DNA from: Siderastrea siderea
Taxonomy: Eukaryota > Cnidaria > Anthozoa > Scleractinia > Rhizangiidae
Direction: 5' to 3'
Assembly: GCA_964030785.1 (NCBI GenBank)
Contig: OZ034970.1
Span: 17,381,911-17,445,910 of the forward strand
Length of the DNA: 64,000 bases
Each line of letters starts with the position of its first letter. Within the stretch, counting starts at the first letter, position 1. This document shows positions 43,220 through 54,817 of the stretch, piece by piece. The notes below the pieces were generated by a model, which had not been told where the DNA came from, searched no databases, and saw only the letters and a list, made by a program, of their open reading frames with translations. The position numbers and the translations under genes are program-made.

Positions 43220-43770
43220 TACAAATCTACAAATCAAAGTTGGTTTAAGGCCCATTTCCACATTTGGTGAAATTATACCAAAACCTATACTCGGAAAAAA
43301 GTTGACTTCCACACAACATCCATGCAGTATCCATCCTTATTACCAATATGGAAATTTGGCAATTTTTCCAGTATTATCGAGGAAACCTGTACTAATCCAT
43401 CAAAGCACCTGCCACTGAACAAGACATTCATTTTCCTTCTTGATGGGGGTAGCCGCCTTATCATCTATCATGAAAATGACACACCTTTTGTTCTTTACTG
43501 CAATGGCAACACCACGGGGAGGTTGATTGCTCCTGGTGCCAGTACCAGCTATGGGGAGGAAGAAAAACATTTTTCTTTGGCATGATCCTTCAACACAAGT
43601 AGCAAAGAAGTTGGCAATTAAGTCCGACGATACAAACACCACCTTGAAGTCGATTCTACCACCCGTGAGAGTTATTGTGGCGGAAAAGATTCCAAACTTT
43701 ATGTTCTTGCTCCTTCTAAAGGGGATCAGAAGGAATTTGTTTCCTGTGACATGTGCATGTAAGTGTGTAC
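43220..43770 (+). pseudogene. Exon-like segment, copy A, unknown gene
   Basis: The translation includes LNKTFIFLLDGGSRLIIYHENDTPFVLYCNGNTTGRLIAPGAS, interrupted by stops and one-base breaks near 43582, and ends with APSKGDQKEFVSCDMCM in another frame, suggestive of the start of a PHD-like Cys finger. The partner in copy B is 56620-57147. The sequence is conserved between copies at the amino-acid level. No family is recognised. Possible domesticated or transposase-derived gene remains. Confidence 0.45.
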
Positions 43771-43859
43771 TGTGAACGCAACGTCAGTCATCCGTTTCCC
43801 ATTTTTAGTATCCAGTTGAGACAGTTGTTTTTCACCTTTTGGATATGGGATGTGGTGAC

Positions 43860-44957
43860 TACGTTGAGATAAGATAACACAAGATAAGATAATTTATTTA
43901 ACATCAAGAACACAGGGAGTGGGAGTCTGTGCAGAACATGAGTCCTGCATTTTCCCACAAAGTTTTAATGTCCCTGGTGGGTGCACTAACATACCCACCA
44001 CCGTTCCAGCAGTAACAAGAGATGCATAAATGCAGATATGTAAAGAAGCATGTAAGCCGAGGTTTGGAAAAGGTGTTGAGAGTGGCTCTTTAGGACATCA
44101 CCGACACTGACCCAATTACCAAACCACTATAACAAAGGCAACAATTGAAAGCCTAAACGAGTCACCTCCAAGTACAACAGAAACCTTTACAGAGGATAAA
44201 GGGGAATCATCAAACAGAACAAGTAGCAAATGAATGGCACTGGTGTGTCTGTAGGACCTTCATAGTACATGTATGCATTGTACTTGTATATGATTTGGAT
44301 ACAAACCACAAAGACCGTTCAACGGATCAACACCATCAGCAAGGTTAAAGAACTGGACAATAAGTCAAGAGCCAGGAACTTTTTTATTGATATAGGATGT
44401 TTTGTTACCGGTGGTTCTTCAAACTGACATGGCACCACTGGTATTTTATTTGACAGGTTTCCTTGATCTATTTTTGCAAGGAATGCAAAAACGTGTACTG
44501 CAACGGTTGTAAATGCGTGTGCGTATTTGCAATAGTAGATTTATTTACAGTCAACGCGCTTCACGCATGAACGCTCAACTTCAAATATTCATCGATTACT
44601 TCATTCCTCGGTTTCTTTCTTCAAAAATTTAGCGATTCTTTGAAACTTGGATTCTTTATTCGAAACATTAATTTAGTTATTCGAATTTTTTCGTAATTGT
44701 ATAGCTGGTTAGTTATTCCCATAATGTCAGCCCAAGTATTATCCTTTAATTTCTGAGAACTGTCCAATTAAGGATTAATTTTGGATAGTTTCAGTAAGGA
44801 CTTTCAGTTAAAATGCACAAGCTGTCCAATTTAAGAAAAATAGGACAGTTTGTCTGAGCCAGTCAAATCCAAGAAAAAACAATAGTGAGAGAAACCAGCC
44901 AATCAACACAAAGCATAGCGTCAGCACTGTAAACGGGACGTATTGTCGCATTGTTAG
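43860..44957. other. Copy A non-coding stretch
   Basis: It aligns with 57235-58616 in copy B. A Cys-rich snippet (CKECKNVYCNGCKC) at about 44470-44520 follows TTTGACAG and may be a last exon. Otherwise nothing coding is seen. In B the part matching 44155-44400 is tandemly duplicated. Confidence 0.45.
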
Positions 44958-45428
44958 TTGACAATGGCAGAATTCAATGAAGATTTGCCAATTTTTTCCA
45001 TTTCTCATAATCTTTTCAGCAATAGTAACGCAAATGAGATATTTCCTATATTGCCAGAAGAGGAGCTTGCTAACCTTCGAAGCAAAAATCAAAACCAAAA
45101 CACCTCAAAGAGTACAAAAACTTGGCTCAAGGTGTTCAACGAGTGGAGAGTACAGTGTAATGAAGTGAGACAGTTAGAAGATATCCCTTGCCAAGAGCTA
45201 GATGCAATTCTTTGCGTTTTTTTTTTTGCTGAAATTCGAAAAAGAGACGGTCACGAATACAAAGCAGAAAGCCTGGCTGTCATGCAGTGCTCATTGGACC
45301 GCCATTTGAAAAACTGTGGCCGAAACTACAGAATTTTGCGCGATCGTGAATTTGCAAATTCGAGGCAACAACTTGAGGCGAAAGCAAGAGAATTAAGAGT
45401 CAGGGGAATAAACCAACCAGCCGACTAA
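44958..45428 (+). pseudogene. Crypton-type recombinase (DUF3504), N-terminal fragment, copy A
   Basis: The frame begins MAEFNEDLPIFSISHNLFSN and has TWLKVFNEWRVQCNE and MQCSLDRHLKNCGRNYRILRD, the N-terminal SAM-like/core-binding region of DUF3504 tyrosine recombinases. It diverges from copy B at about 45404 (VRG) and stops soon after. The catalytic domain is absent here. This is a truncated relative of 58617-59885. Confidence 0.75.
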
Positions 45429-45544
45429 CAGCCTCAAACACCCAGGTGCTGACTACAGAGGTCGAGAAATGACATAATTTGCCAATTGGTATGCAAAATC
45501 TGAAAATGTTCAGTGTTCTGGACTATTTGATTGTCTGTTTCTTT

Positions 45545-46230
45545 GGACGCTCGTTTCGGTATTAAAGTGCTTTCAAATCTTCATAAGAGTCAATCTTTAA
45601 AACTTCAGCGGTGAGGTCTGTTTTCAGAAAAATTTTTCCGTCGACAGTCCACGTTTTGCCGTTGTTGTATTTTTTCTTTACTTTTCTCCCCTCTTTGAAC
45701 AGCTCAGCTCTCCATGATGTCAGATTCTCATTAATGAAAATCTTCTCCGCTCCTAAATCTTGTAGATCTGCATTTTGTAAATTTAATCTAGCTTTATATA
45801 ACTTGCTTTTTGCGTTGAATTTGCTGAAAAGGCAATAAGTGGCCGAGGTTTGTCCTTGCTTTTTGTTTTCATTCTGTGGACAATGTCTATTTCTTGGATG
45901 CTTTTACCTGTTCCTCGAGGTATTTTACCTTGGACTTTAATCCTTTATTTTCTTTGACTAAAACGTCTACTTTACCCTTTGTAAATTCCACATCAAGTAC
46001 CAGCTTCTCCATGTTCGTTTTAATTTCTGTAAGAACTTTCCATACGTCAGCCAGAGAAAGAGTTTTGTTGACGCTTTCATCGGTCGCCATTACTGCAGGC
46101 ATTTGTAAGTCTGATACTTGGCTTTCCTTGTCTTGGACAGTTGAGGGACCTTCAATACTTGACGAACTACTTAACTTTTTCCTTTTTCTTCTTTCCTTCC
46201 AGATTTTGTCATACTCGAGTTAATTCAACT
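45545..46230 (-). pseudogene. LINE ORF1-like fragment
   Basis: On the minus strand a coiled-coil frame (TEIKTNMEKLVLDVEFTKGK and VDVLVKENKGLKSKVKYLEEQV, 46102-45887) is followed, with breaks, by IFINENLTSWRAELFKEGRK and WTVDGKIFLKTDLTAEVLKI (45760-45595). Coiled coil followed by a FINENLT...LF motif is typical of nucleic-acid-binding ORF1 proteins in invertebrate LINEs. Frame changes occur near 45885. Confidence 0.6.
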
Positions 46231-46708
46231 TGCTTTTTCCCTCTCAAGCGAGCAAGCTTACAAACACGCGTCCATCTTCGACAGCCGCTCGACCCAGTCT
46301 CCATACCCAGTCTCCAGTCTAATTTGCTAGTTTGCCTTTCGTTGTAATGTAAGTGGTAAAAAACCTGTAAGCTTAAATCTAAGGTGTTTTCATAGCTTAC
46401 TGGTAATTACACGTACAAATGATTAGTATGCAGTAGTGACAATTTCCTTAGTCACAAATGTTTATTCTGTTAGCTTACACTCTAATTCAACTTTTGATTA
46501 TTTATTGGTAACGTTTCCACGATTATTGGGTGGGAAATCAAATTTTGAATGCAACGCGACGAAGACCATTCGAGGAGCTTTTAAATTATTGATTACCTTT
46601 GACCATTAATTTGTGTTATAATTAAGCCATATAAATTTTAAGTCTGGTTATCTCCTATTAGTATGATGACTTATGCAAAAAAAAGTACAAAAAGTACCGA
46701 ACAATGCA
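46231..46708. other. No gene recognised
   Basis: No coding stretch, RNA gene or repeat could be supported between the LINE fragment and copy B. Confidence 0.4.
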
Positions 46709-46777
46709 TGAGTTGTTACATATGACTATGACGTATAAAAAGGTACAACTAACGTAATTTGTCGTGTTTGATTACAG

Positions 46778-47050
46778 GCTGGAGGCACTGTCATTCTAAC
46801 AAACTATGTAAAAGTGGCCCTTTTGCCCCAAGATCTGTATGATCTCGCTATCGAGATCACAGAAAAGTACGAGGATGGCGATCTTGCACCGCCAGCTGAC
46901 TCAGCGCAGAGGCAAAGAAAGCGCATCACTTCATCATCCTTTGATTTCTTGCGTGGGCTTGACCCAACCAAGGAAAAAGATCAAGTCACCATCCGTACAT
47001 ACCTAACAGATTGGGATGAGACTGCCATACAGCCGTTGAGGAATAAGAAG
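46778..47050 (+). CDS. Exon-like segment, copy B, unknown gene
   Basis: Acceptor TTGATTACAG is followed by AGGTVILTNYVKVALLPQDLYD and ends at AAGAAG|GTGATA. It has one codon more than copy A and a handful of substitutions, without any stop or frame change. The downstream exon is disrupted by the BEL insertion, so copy B of this gene is presumably dead. Family not recognised. Confidence 0.55.
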
Positions 47051-47391
47051 GTGATATGATGTATCAATAAATGGGTGAATGTGTTATTTCTGATTTATCC
47101 TACCTTATAATTTTCTTATCTTTGGGAATAAATTAATTTTACCCAGGTTTACTGTAATCACCATTCTAGCTGAAATGCACTTGGAATTATTCCGAGTCAA
47201 TATACCTCATTCATTGTCTTGATTCCGGATCCTCTATCGTACTTTTCCAGAAATGGGATAGGTTGTTGTTGTCGATTCACATTTTACCCAGGTGGTGACA
47301 ATCACACCTTCCTTCTTGACCATGGTCAGGGTGTCAAGGTATTTATTATGGCAATTTTTTGGCTTTAGAATGCTGCTGGAGTTGCAAAGGT

Positions 47392-47585
47392 TATTGCGAC
47401 TGAACATTGACATTTCATATTTTCATTGTTTTTTGTACGCATTGCATGCCTATCAATTGTCACGTGATAAGCAGTTTTGTAGCGACCTCGTGGTTGTCGC
47501 CATGCTGTGAAACTTGTGAAATAAATGGATGGTTTACGGCAATTTACAGTCCTCGTTTTGGTTGTGTTGGATGTTTGAAGCGACA
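47392..47585 (+). repeat. BEL/Pao 5' LTR
   Basis: It begins TATTGCGACTGAACATTGAC and ends GTTTGAAGCGACA. The first bases have drifted from the TGTCGCGAC of the 3' LTR. An AATAAA signal occurs inside (GAAATAAATGG). Confidence 0.9.
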
Positions 47586-47658
47586 GTTTTTCTGGTCCTT
47601 TTACGACGGATGGTTAACCAGTGGAGAAAATCGTGGTATTGGTGAACATTTTGTGGAA

Positions 47659-48594
47659 ATGGAAAGAAACTTGATCGACTTTGGCGATCACATGGATCAA
47701 CCATCGCACAGCATGAATGTGGAAAACGTGCAGTCGACGGAGGTGAGTCAACCGGTGAACTTAACATTGAAAAATAAGAGGTCTACAGTTAAAAGAAAGA
47801 TTACCATTCATTTGAAAAGTTTGGCAGCTTTGATAGAACGGTGTGGTAGTAAAACTCGCATCAATCGAATTATGGCTGACTTGAGGTCATGTTTACAACA
47901 AGCTGAGGAATTAAACGTTCAATATTTATCGTTTGTACCCGAGATTGAACACGATAAAGTACTTGAATGGTATGATTTTGAGTTTGCTCGAGTTATCGAA
48001 GCATTAGATGAAGCAGTGGTCCATTTAGAGGAGCGTGCGAGCGAAGAAGCGTCAGTAGTGAGTTCGAATGTTAGTCGTAAATCCAAGGCTACGCACAAGA
48101 GTGGAAAGGATCCAATTTCAGCTAAAGCGAAAGCAGCAGCAGCTCAGGCATACGTTAGAAAGCAAAAGGAAATTGCAAAGGAAAAATTGCGAGAGATTGA
48201 AAGTCAAGCAGAGCTGCAAAGGAAATTGTTGAAATCTAAGGAAGAAGCAGAGAGAGTGCGATTGGAGGCAGAACTTGAACTAGAGAAACAACGTTCGATC
48301 TCTGAAGAAGCGCAGAAAACAAGGGAACTGGAACTGGAAGTAATTCGTTTGGAAGTCGAAGCTAAAGCTTTGGAAAAAGAAGCTCATGATCCTGATAACT
48401 TACAAGAAAGGCTTAAAGATTTTGAAGATGAAGAGACTATTCCAGCTAGTCACAATCAGGAAAATGATAAAGAGATCAAGCCTGATGAGGTACCTGAAAA
48501 TCCCATGACATCAGATGTTGCTTACGTGTCAACTTCAACTCCTAAGCCAGGAACCAAGCATCAGCAGTTGAAAGTAAAGTTTCAAGACAAATAA
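47659..48594 (+). pseudogene. BEL/Pao gag, N-terminal coiled-coil part
   Basis: The likely start is the ATG at 47659 (MERNLIDFGDHMD), the first past the LTR. Residues roughly 150-250 form a long charged coiled coil (RKQKEIAKEKLREIESQAEL, EEAERVRLEAELELEKQRS). The frame ends in TAA at 48592-48594, but the same frame carries on directly into the next gag part. Gag builds the particle. Confidence 0.8.
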
Positions 48595-49290
48595 GAAGCC
48601 TCTAATAAAGGATTGCATGTTGAAACGCCTGCAAACACAATTATTTTACGATCATCCCTGGATTCGTTGCCAAAATTGAAGCTTGATTCATTCGATGGGG
48701 ATCCAATTCGTTGGAGTGATTGGATTTCGATGTTCCATTCTATTATTGATGATGCAGATATTTCCTGCAATGCAAAGATGCAGCATCTACAGAATGCAGT
48801 TGTTGGTAGAGCAAAGGAGGCAATAGAAGGCTATGCATATGGTTATAGTGGAGAGCTTTATGCAGAAGCCCTTGAGAAATTGGAATCAAGATTTGGAAAG
48901 TCCCACATTGTTGTCAAGGCTCACTTGAATCGCCTGTGGAAATGGGGCAAACTTAGTGACGATCGTCTACACGAAGGGCGACGTTTCTCAGATGTCATCT
49001 CAACCACTGTTAAAACCCTTAACCGTCTCGGGTACACTAGCGATTTACAGGCTGCAAACAACTTGAACATGGTTGTTGACAAGCTTCCTCATTCCCTCCA
49101 AGTCAAGTGGAAAGAGTACAGGAGAGATAAAGAGCTGAAACATGCAAATCTTCTGGACTTTGAAAAGTGGATTGAAGTGCAAGCAGAAGTGCATGATGAT
49201 TCTGGCGCTCGGACAAGCAAGCAACCTTTTGTCCCACCTGATCATAAGACAAAGGGAAAAAGTAGTGTTGAGTGCAGTAACACCCCCCTC
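48595..49290 (+). pseudogene. BEL/Pao gag, DUF1759 domain
   Basis: The text LPKLKLDSFDGDPIRWSDWI, MFHSIIDDADIS, KMQHLQNAVVGRAKEAIEGY and LESRFGKSHIVVKAHL is the DUF1759 gag domain of BEL/Pao. It is in the same frame as the preceding part, across the TAA. A one-base break occurs at the C6 run (49283-49288), after which the plus-one frame carries the zinc knuckles. Confidence 0.85.
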
Positions 49291-49996
49291 GATGGGTGGC
49301 AACGCCTCTGGAGGTTCTCCACGTTTCAGTCAAAATGGCCAGTTTACTTTACCTCCTTGTGTGATGGGCGACGGAAAAAATCACAAGCTACACAGTTGTC
49401 CCAAATTTAAGGAGTTGTCTGTTCAGGAAAGATTGGCTAAAGTGAAGGAATATGGACCGTGCATTCGTTGCTTTGGAAGGCACTGGGCAAATAAGTGCAG
49501 ATTTAATAAGCAGTGTGGTGTCAATGGCTGTACTAGGCTTCACAATGAGTTGCTTCATAGAATCATGGAAGAAGATAATTCCAGAAGTGTCCCTACTCCT
49601 GAAGAGCCACCCATGCAACCCAGTCATCCAGAACCTTTAGTGGCAAGTTCTCATGTGGTGCAAGCTACATGTAATAAGTCGAGAGTTTTACTTCAAGTAG
49701 TTCCTGTAACTCTGTATGGACCGTGTGGTCAGCTCAATACCCACGCACTTCTTGACCCTGGTAGTACTTGTTCTCTTATTCGAGCAGACGTCGCAGATCA
49801 GTTAAATTTGGATGGTCCTCCTACCTCTTTGGACTTGATTGGTATTCAAGTCACTTCGCATCTTAACACAAAGCGAGTCTCATTTAACATTGGTCCTGTT
49901 AATGAACACACTCGTTATCTGGTGGAAAATGCTTTGGTTGCAGAGAAATTGAATGTGCCTCCTACTTCAGTGTTAGGTCCCAGTGGAAACATTTAG
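49290..49996 (+). pseudogene. BEL/Pao zinc knuckle and aspartic protease
   Basis: CIRCFGRHWANKC and CGVNGCTRLHNELLH form the Cys/His knuckles for RNA binding. LLDPGSTCSLI holds the catalytic Asp of the retropepsin, in which Ser follows Gly as usual in this group. The frame ends at 49994-49996; the minus-one frame from the CCC at about 49979 continues the protein (KHLADIELQDVDRAEIKVILG). Confidence 0.85.
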
Positions 49997-50911
49997 CTGA
50001 CATTGAGCTTCAAGATGTGGATAGAGCAGAGATCAAGGTCATCCTTGGAAGTGACGTCACAGAAATCATTATCCCAAGAGAGGTACGAGAGGGAACCAGA
50101 GGTTCACCATTTGGAATCAAGACAAAACTTGGTTGGACTGTGACAGGAACTCTCCCAGGATATTCTCGTAATTTAGAATCTGTATGTTTCATTCACGTGG
50201 CTTCGCCTGAAGAAGAACTGAATGAACTTGTAAAAACTTGGTGGAAAACGGAATCATTTGGGTGCAAGTATGATAGTGATGAACGGAGATCGAAGGAAGA
50301 TGAGCTGATTTTGGAGTCCCTTGAGAACAACCTGTAAAGTTGATGGGAGGTATCAAGTTGGACTTATTTGGAGAGATTCGAATAGCAATTTGCCAGACAA
50401 CAGAGCTGTTGCAGAGAAGCGTTTACACTTGTTGGAGAAACGCCTTGAAAGTGACCCAGAGCTGAATGCCAAGTACAGACAAACTATAGATGATGATCTC
50501 CAGAAACGATACATCAAGAAGCTGTCTGAACGAGAATCGTCAGGGCCTACCACCCGTGCATGGTATTTACCGCACCACCCGGTGCTACATCCCAATAAAC
50601 CTGGAAGGGTGCGTCGAGTTAGTGATGCAGCAGCCAAATATCAAGGCACTTCTCTAAATGACCATCTGTCCTCCGGGCCTGACCTTTTGAACTCATTAGT
50701 TGGTATACTAATGCGCTTCCGCCAAGAGTTGATAGCTATGTCTGCTGACATCGAAGCCATGTTCAATCAAGTGGCGGTTCCTGAAGAAGAGCAATCTGTT
50801 TTGCGTTTTGTCTGGAGACGAACTCCGGAGGACAGGATGGATGTGTACCAATACGTACGGCACATTTTTGGTGCGAAGTGCTCCCCTACATGTTCTAATT
50901 ATGCGTTGTGA
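49997..50911 (+). pseudogene. BEL/Pao protease-RT linker and RT N-terminal half
   Basis: SDVTEIIIPREVREGTRGSPFG and TKLGWTVTGTLPG precede RYQVGLIWRD and AWYLPHHPVLHPNKPGRVRRV, then MSADIEAMFNQVAVPEEEQ (first catalytic Asp of RT) and LRFVWRR. A plus-one break lies near 50325. The frame stops at TGA 50909-50911 in SNYAL, and coding resumes in the same frame beyond it. Confidence 0.85.
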
Positions 50912-52240
50912 CGAACAGCTCAAGACAATAAGGATTCTTTTCCTTTGGAAGCGGAAGTAGTGGAGAGGAACTTTTACATGGATGATTTATTCAAATCAGT
51001 CCCATCCCTATTGGAAGCATATAGTCTTCAAGTTGGACTAGTGAATTTACTTTCACTAGGTGGATTCAGACTGACAAAGTGGATATTAAATGACAAACAT
51101 TTGCTTAACGCAATCCGTGTGGAAGAACGAGCACAGTCAGTGCGCACTATTGGAGAAGAAGGCACTCTGCCTGCCGAGAGAGCTCTGGGAGTGATTTGGG
51201 ATGTCCAGAAAGATGATTTCTTATTCAAGATCAAGCCAAAGGAGTTGGCGGATACACGGCGGAAAGTTATCAGCCTCACAGCTTCGATCTTTGAGCCAAT
51301 TGGCTTTTTAGCCCCATTCATTGTCCGGGCAAAGATATTTTTTCAGTCGTTGTGGAAACTTCGTCAAGGTTGGGATGAGAAGATTCCGGAAGAATTCCTG
51401 CAAGAATGGTCCGCTTGGCAGAAGGAATTGGAGAGTCTAGCGGAATTCTCAGTACCACGGTTCTATCGCCTTTTCATGGCTTCACCCATTTCCATTCAGC
51501 TACACTTGTTTGGTGACGCAAGTGAGAGAGCATTCTGCGCTGTTGCATACTTTCGATTTGAGTATCCTGGTGGAGAGAGACAGTGTGCATTTGTAGCTGC
51601 GAAGACCTGTGTTGCTCCTGTTAAACCACTGAGTATTCCAAGACTGCAACTGCAAGCAGCAGTTCTTAGTGTACGGTTGGCGATCATGATCCAGAAAGAA
51701 CATGACTATGAGATATCCTCCACCCATTATTGGAGTGACAGTAGTGCTGTTATTGGTCAGATTCGTGGAGGGTCGAAGCGACATCCTGCCTTCACTGCCA
51801 ACAGACTTTCTGAAATTCTTGATGCTTCAGAATGGCAACAATGGCGTCACTGCCCTGGTAAACTTAATCCTGCGGACGATGGTAGCCGTGGCTTGAAAGC
51901 AGATGCAATTACTCCGAACTGCCGCTGGTTAAATGGTCTAGCATTTCTTCTACTGTCAGAAGATCAGTGGCCTGAAGATATCCCGAAGTCAAAGTTCACC
52001 ACTGACATGACTTGTGAAACACCAGCTGAGATTAACATGTCAGCTGCGGTTGCTAGGAAACTCAGCCCTGAGTTCATGGACTTGTCCCATTACTCATCGT
52101 TTGTTAAAGTTTGTCGAATTACTGCTTATGTGCAACGATTCAGTCGGAATTGCAGAGGAAGAAAGACAAAAATGGAAACGAAGATTGGTCCATTGGAGGT
52201 TCAAGAAATTAAGGAGGCGCAATTGATGTGGATCAAGTGA
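50912..52240 (+). pseudogene. BEL/Pao RT C-terminal half and RNase H-like (A17) region
   Basis: The YMDD catalytic box is at 50974-50985 (NFYMDDLFKSV). Next come LGVIWDVQKD, LTASIFEPIGFLAPF and RAKIFFQSLWKLRQGWDE, typical of BEL/Pao thumb and connection. The RNase H-like part has LHLFGDASERAFCAVAYFR, LPRLQL-type SIPRLQLQAAVLS and YWSDSSAVIGQI. It is ended by TGA at 52238-52240, with the frame open beyond. Confidence 0.88.
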
Positions 52241-52996
52241 GTTCAAAGAGAAGCATTTCCAGCCGACATCTGCAATTTAACCGCTGGCCAACCTGTTGGA
52301 ACGAAAAGTCGCTTGAAGACTTTGACCCCTTTCTTGGATGAAAGTGACATTCTCCGGGTTGGCGGGAGAATAGACGGTGCGGCAATTTGTTATGATGCCA
52401 AACATCCAATGATCATTCCTCAAGATCATCAGCTATGTCGTCTTGTGATCATGGACTGCCACAAGAAGCTCAACTATGAAGGTACAGAACACGTTCGGAA
52501 CGAACTGAGATTATTGTATTGGATACCGCATTCTCGGTCTACTGTGAGGAAAGTCCTTAATGACTGTTCAGTATGTAAGAGAAGAAGAGTCAAGCCACAA
52601 CCCCCTTTGATGGCTAGCCTCCCGAAAGATCGGTTGCAAGTAGCTCCACCCTTTTCGAAAGTTGGCGTTGACTATTTTGGGCCACTCATGATCAAACACT
52701 CGTGCAAGCAAGAAAAACGCTATGGATGTCTCTTCACGTGTTTGGTTACAAGAGCGGTACATCTTGAGGTTGCGCGGTCATTGGAGACCGATTCGTTCAT
52801 CAATGCACTCAGAACATTTGTGGCAAGACGCGGACCACCATCGCACATCCATTCTGACAATGGCTCTAATTTTGTGGGAGCTGACCGAGAGCTAAAGCAA
52901 AGCTTGCAGGAATGGAACCAGTCACAAATTGCTGACTTCCTGTCTCAGAAGGAGATTCAGCCGCACCCCACTTTGGTGGCATATGGGAACGTTTAG
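52241..52996 (+). pseudogene. BEL/Pao integrase
   Basis: The zinc-binding HHCC-type domain includes DCHKKLNYEGTEHVRNEL and CSVCKRRRVKPQ. The core has VGVDYFGPL (first Asp) and HSDNGSNFVG (second Asp). The Glu lies in IWERLVQSCK, in the minus-one frame after a break at CCCC (about 52966). The frame as read stops at 52994-52996. Confidence 0.88.
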
Positions 52997-53511
52997 TCCA
53001 GTCTTGCAAGAAAGCTCTCAAAGTTGTCCTCCATGGTCAAGTGTTGACAGATGAGGTCCTGGAGACAGCATTTGGAGAAACAGAGGCCCTTGTGAATAGC
53101 AGACCCCTTACCGAAGTCAGTTCTAGTAGCAGTGATTTGGAAGCCATCACGCCGAACCACTTCCTTATATCCCGTGCGAATCCGGTGCTACCCTGTGGTG
53201 TTTTTGCAGACAAGGAGATTTCCAGTAAGAAACGGTGGAGGCAGACACAAGTCATTATCAATCAAGTCTGGGTAAGGTGGTTACGAGAATATCTGCCAAC
53301 CCTGATTGCTCGAAAGAAGTGGAATCAGAGCACACGTAATGTCAAGGTTGTCGACGAGAAGACCCAAAGGGGAGACTGGCCCCTTGCTCGTGTCATGAAG
53401 ATGTTTCCTGAAAAAGACGACACTGTCCGTGTTTGTGAAGTGAAGACGAAAGCTGGAGTGTATAAGAAACCAGTCGCGAAGCTGGCGCTGTTGGAAGAGT
53501 GTCCTACCTAA
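52997..53511 (+). pseudogene. BEL/Pao integrase C-terminus (DUF5641-type)
   Basis: The part from 53041 reads ETAFGETEALVNSRPLTEVS, TPNHFLISRANPVLPCG, KKRWRQTQVIINQVWVRWLREY, GDWPLARVMKMFPEKDD and TKAGVYKKPVAKLALLE. This is the standard C-terminal domain of BEL/Pao integrases. It ends 25 bp before the 3' LTR. Confidence 0.88.
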
Positions 53512-53538
53512 TAAATTAGCTGAACACTGGCGGGAGAA

Positions 53539-53732
53539 TGTCGCGACTGAACGTTGACATTTCATATTTTCATTGTTTTTTGTACGCATTGTATGCCTAT
53601 CAATTGTCACGTGATAAGCAGTTTTGTAGCGACCTCGTGGTTGTCGCCATGTTGTGAAACTTGTGAAATAAATGGATGGTTTACGGTAATTTACAGTCCT
53701 CGTTTTGGTTGTGTTGGATGTTTGAAGCGACA
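53539..53732 (+). repeat. BEL/Pao 3' LTR
   Basis: It begins TGTCGCGACTGAACGTTGAC and ends GTTTGAAGCGACA, followed by the AAGGT duplication. TG...CA termini are intact here. Confidence 0.9.
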
Positions 53733-53737
53733 AAGGT

Positions 53738-54665
53738 TGCTAGTGCTTCACCAGTAAGTATTCAAAGCTATATTACTCCGGGGGAAGGGGTGTTCTCCCT
53801 TATGTGGCCTATGCAGGAACGTGCTACTGGACAGGATATGGTCAGTATGATTGTCAACGTTTTCACTTTATTAACAATAAATAGAAGGTCTTACTGGAGT
53901 GTGCAGGGGCTCAAGTTTTGGACTTCTGACTTTTCGGGTCCAACAAAAAGTTCTGTGCCATTTTTTTTTTCAATATACCCAATCTTTATCCATTTCATCG
54001 TTCATTGGACCATCAAAGTTGACCTTAAGAATAAATGAGATTATGGACTTAGATAATGATACACATTCATCTACTAGGAATTAAAACAAGATGTACTTGA
54101 AAAGCGGGAGTCAAGCACTTGTCATGGAATGTATTTTGAACATTAAATGTTGCAATTGGTACATGCATATCTATAACGATTAAATTGTAATGTTTAAAGG
54201 AATCAGGAAGAATTAAAAAGACCTAGTAAATGGGCATAAAATCTGTGAGCCTGAACATCAATACAGATGTTTCAACTGGATTAATAACCAGCAACTGTGT
54301 AGTACCAGATGAACTCAAAACAGGAATCAGTGGAATGGTCTCTGCAATAATGACTGAATGAAATATTTCTCCACGAGCTCTTGGCCTTATCGCTACAAGC
54401 TCTTTAGTTCATTTTTGATGACATGCTGGAGTGCTAGTATAGTAGTCATCACACAGGACCTTCCATTTGACATTCACAAGATCGAAGGGTCGGTGGTTCG
54501 ATGCTTGATCTCTGTGTTGTAGTAATAAGATTTTATACGAATTTTGATTTCTTTAGGATGAAAAAAAAACTTATCCATAATGAAAGATTCAACTGTACCT
54601 TAGCTCTGTAGAAGTTGTTTTTCATACATTTATAATAAAAATTGTAATCTTATTCTAAATTCCAG
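53738..54665. other. Copy B continuation, non-coding
   Basis: It resumes the duplicated segment with TGCTAGTGCTTCACCAGTAAGT, the rest of the split exon plus a canonical donor. It matches copy A to about 54215 (A 42630), then departs from it. No coding stretch is seen after that until 54666. Confidence 0.55.
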
Positions 54666-54728
54666 AACCTGGACTCAAGAAAGATGGAGGTTGTTGGGCT
54701 CAAAAAAGAAAAAGCAGCCATGACTAAG
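54666..54728 (+). CDS. 63-nt exon-like segment, coiled-coil
   Basis: AAATTCCAG precedes and GTAATG follows a 63-base open stretch reading NLDSRKMEVVGLKKEKAAMTK, phase 0 at both ends. A second 63-base exon follows after an 89-base intron. The residues have the charged heptad look of a coiled coil. No full gene could be assembled in the window. Confidence 0.45.
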
Positions 54729-54817
54729 GTAATGTGTTTGAGTTTTTACATTTTCTTGCATTTTGCTAGTTCAAACTACTAAGGTCTTTACTTCACGCTT
54801 GTTTTGTCTCTTAACAG

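Larger units (their letters stand above)
41462..45404. repeat. Duplicated segment, copy A
   Basis: It begins GAGTTGTTACACATGACTATGACG, matched at 46709 by copy B. The two stay alignable, with insertions, to the point where the Crypton-type frame diverges (45404 against 59060). Copy A lacks the BEL element and the 54.2-56.6 kb insert of B, and B lacks the MITE at 42713-43000. Neither order of duplication nor age is fixed by this alone. Confidence 0.85.
47392..53732 (+). mobile_element. BEL/Pao LTR retrotransposon (6.3 kb)
   Basis: Two 194-bp LTRs (47392-47585, 53539-53732) enclose gag-protease-RT-RNase H-integrase coding in BEL/Pao order. A 5-bp target duplication AAGGT flanks the element (47387-47391 and 53733-53737). 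The LTRs differ at about six positions, all transitions, roughly 97% identity. The reading frame is interrupted by three in-frame stops (48592, 50909, 52238) and several one-base breaks, so this copy is inactive. Confidence 0.93.

Noticed and set aside
47407..47658. BEL gag start inside the 5' LTR
   Set aside because: The open stretch runs through the LTR by chance; the first ATG after the LTR (47659) is a more natural start.
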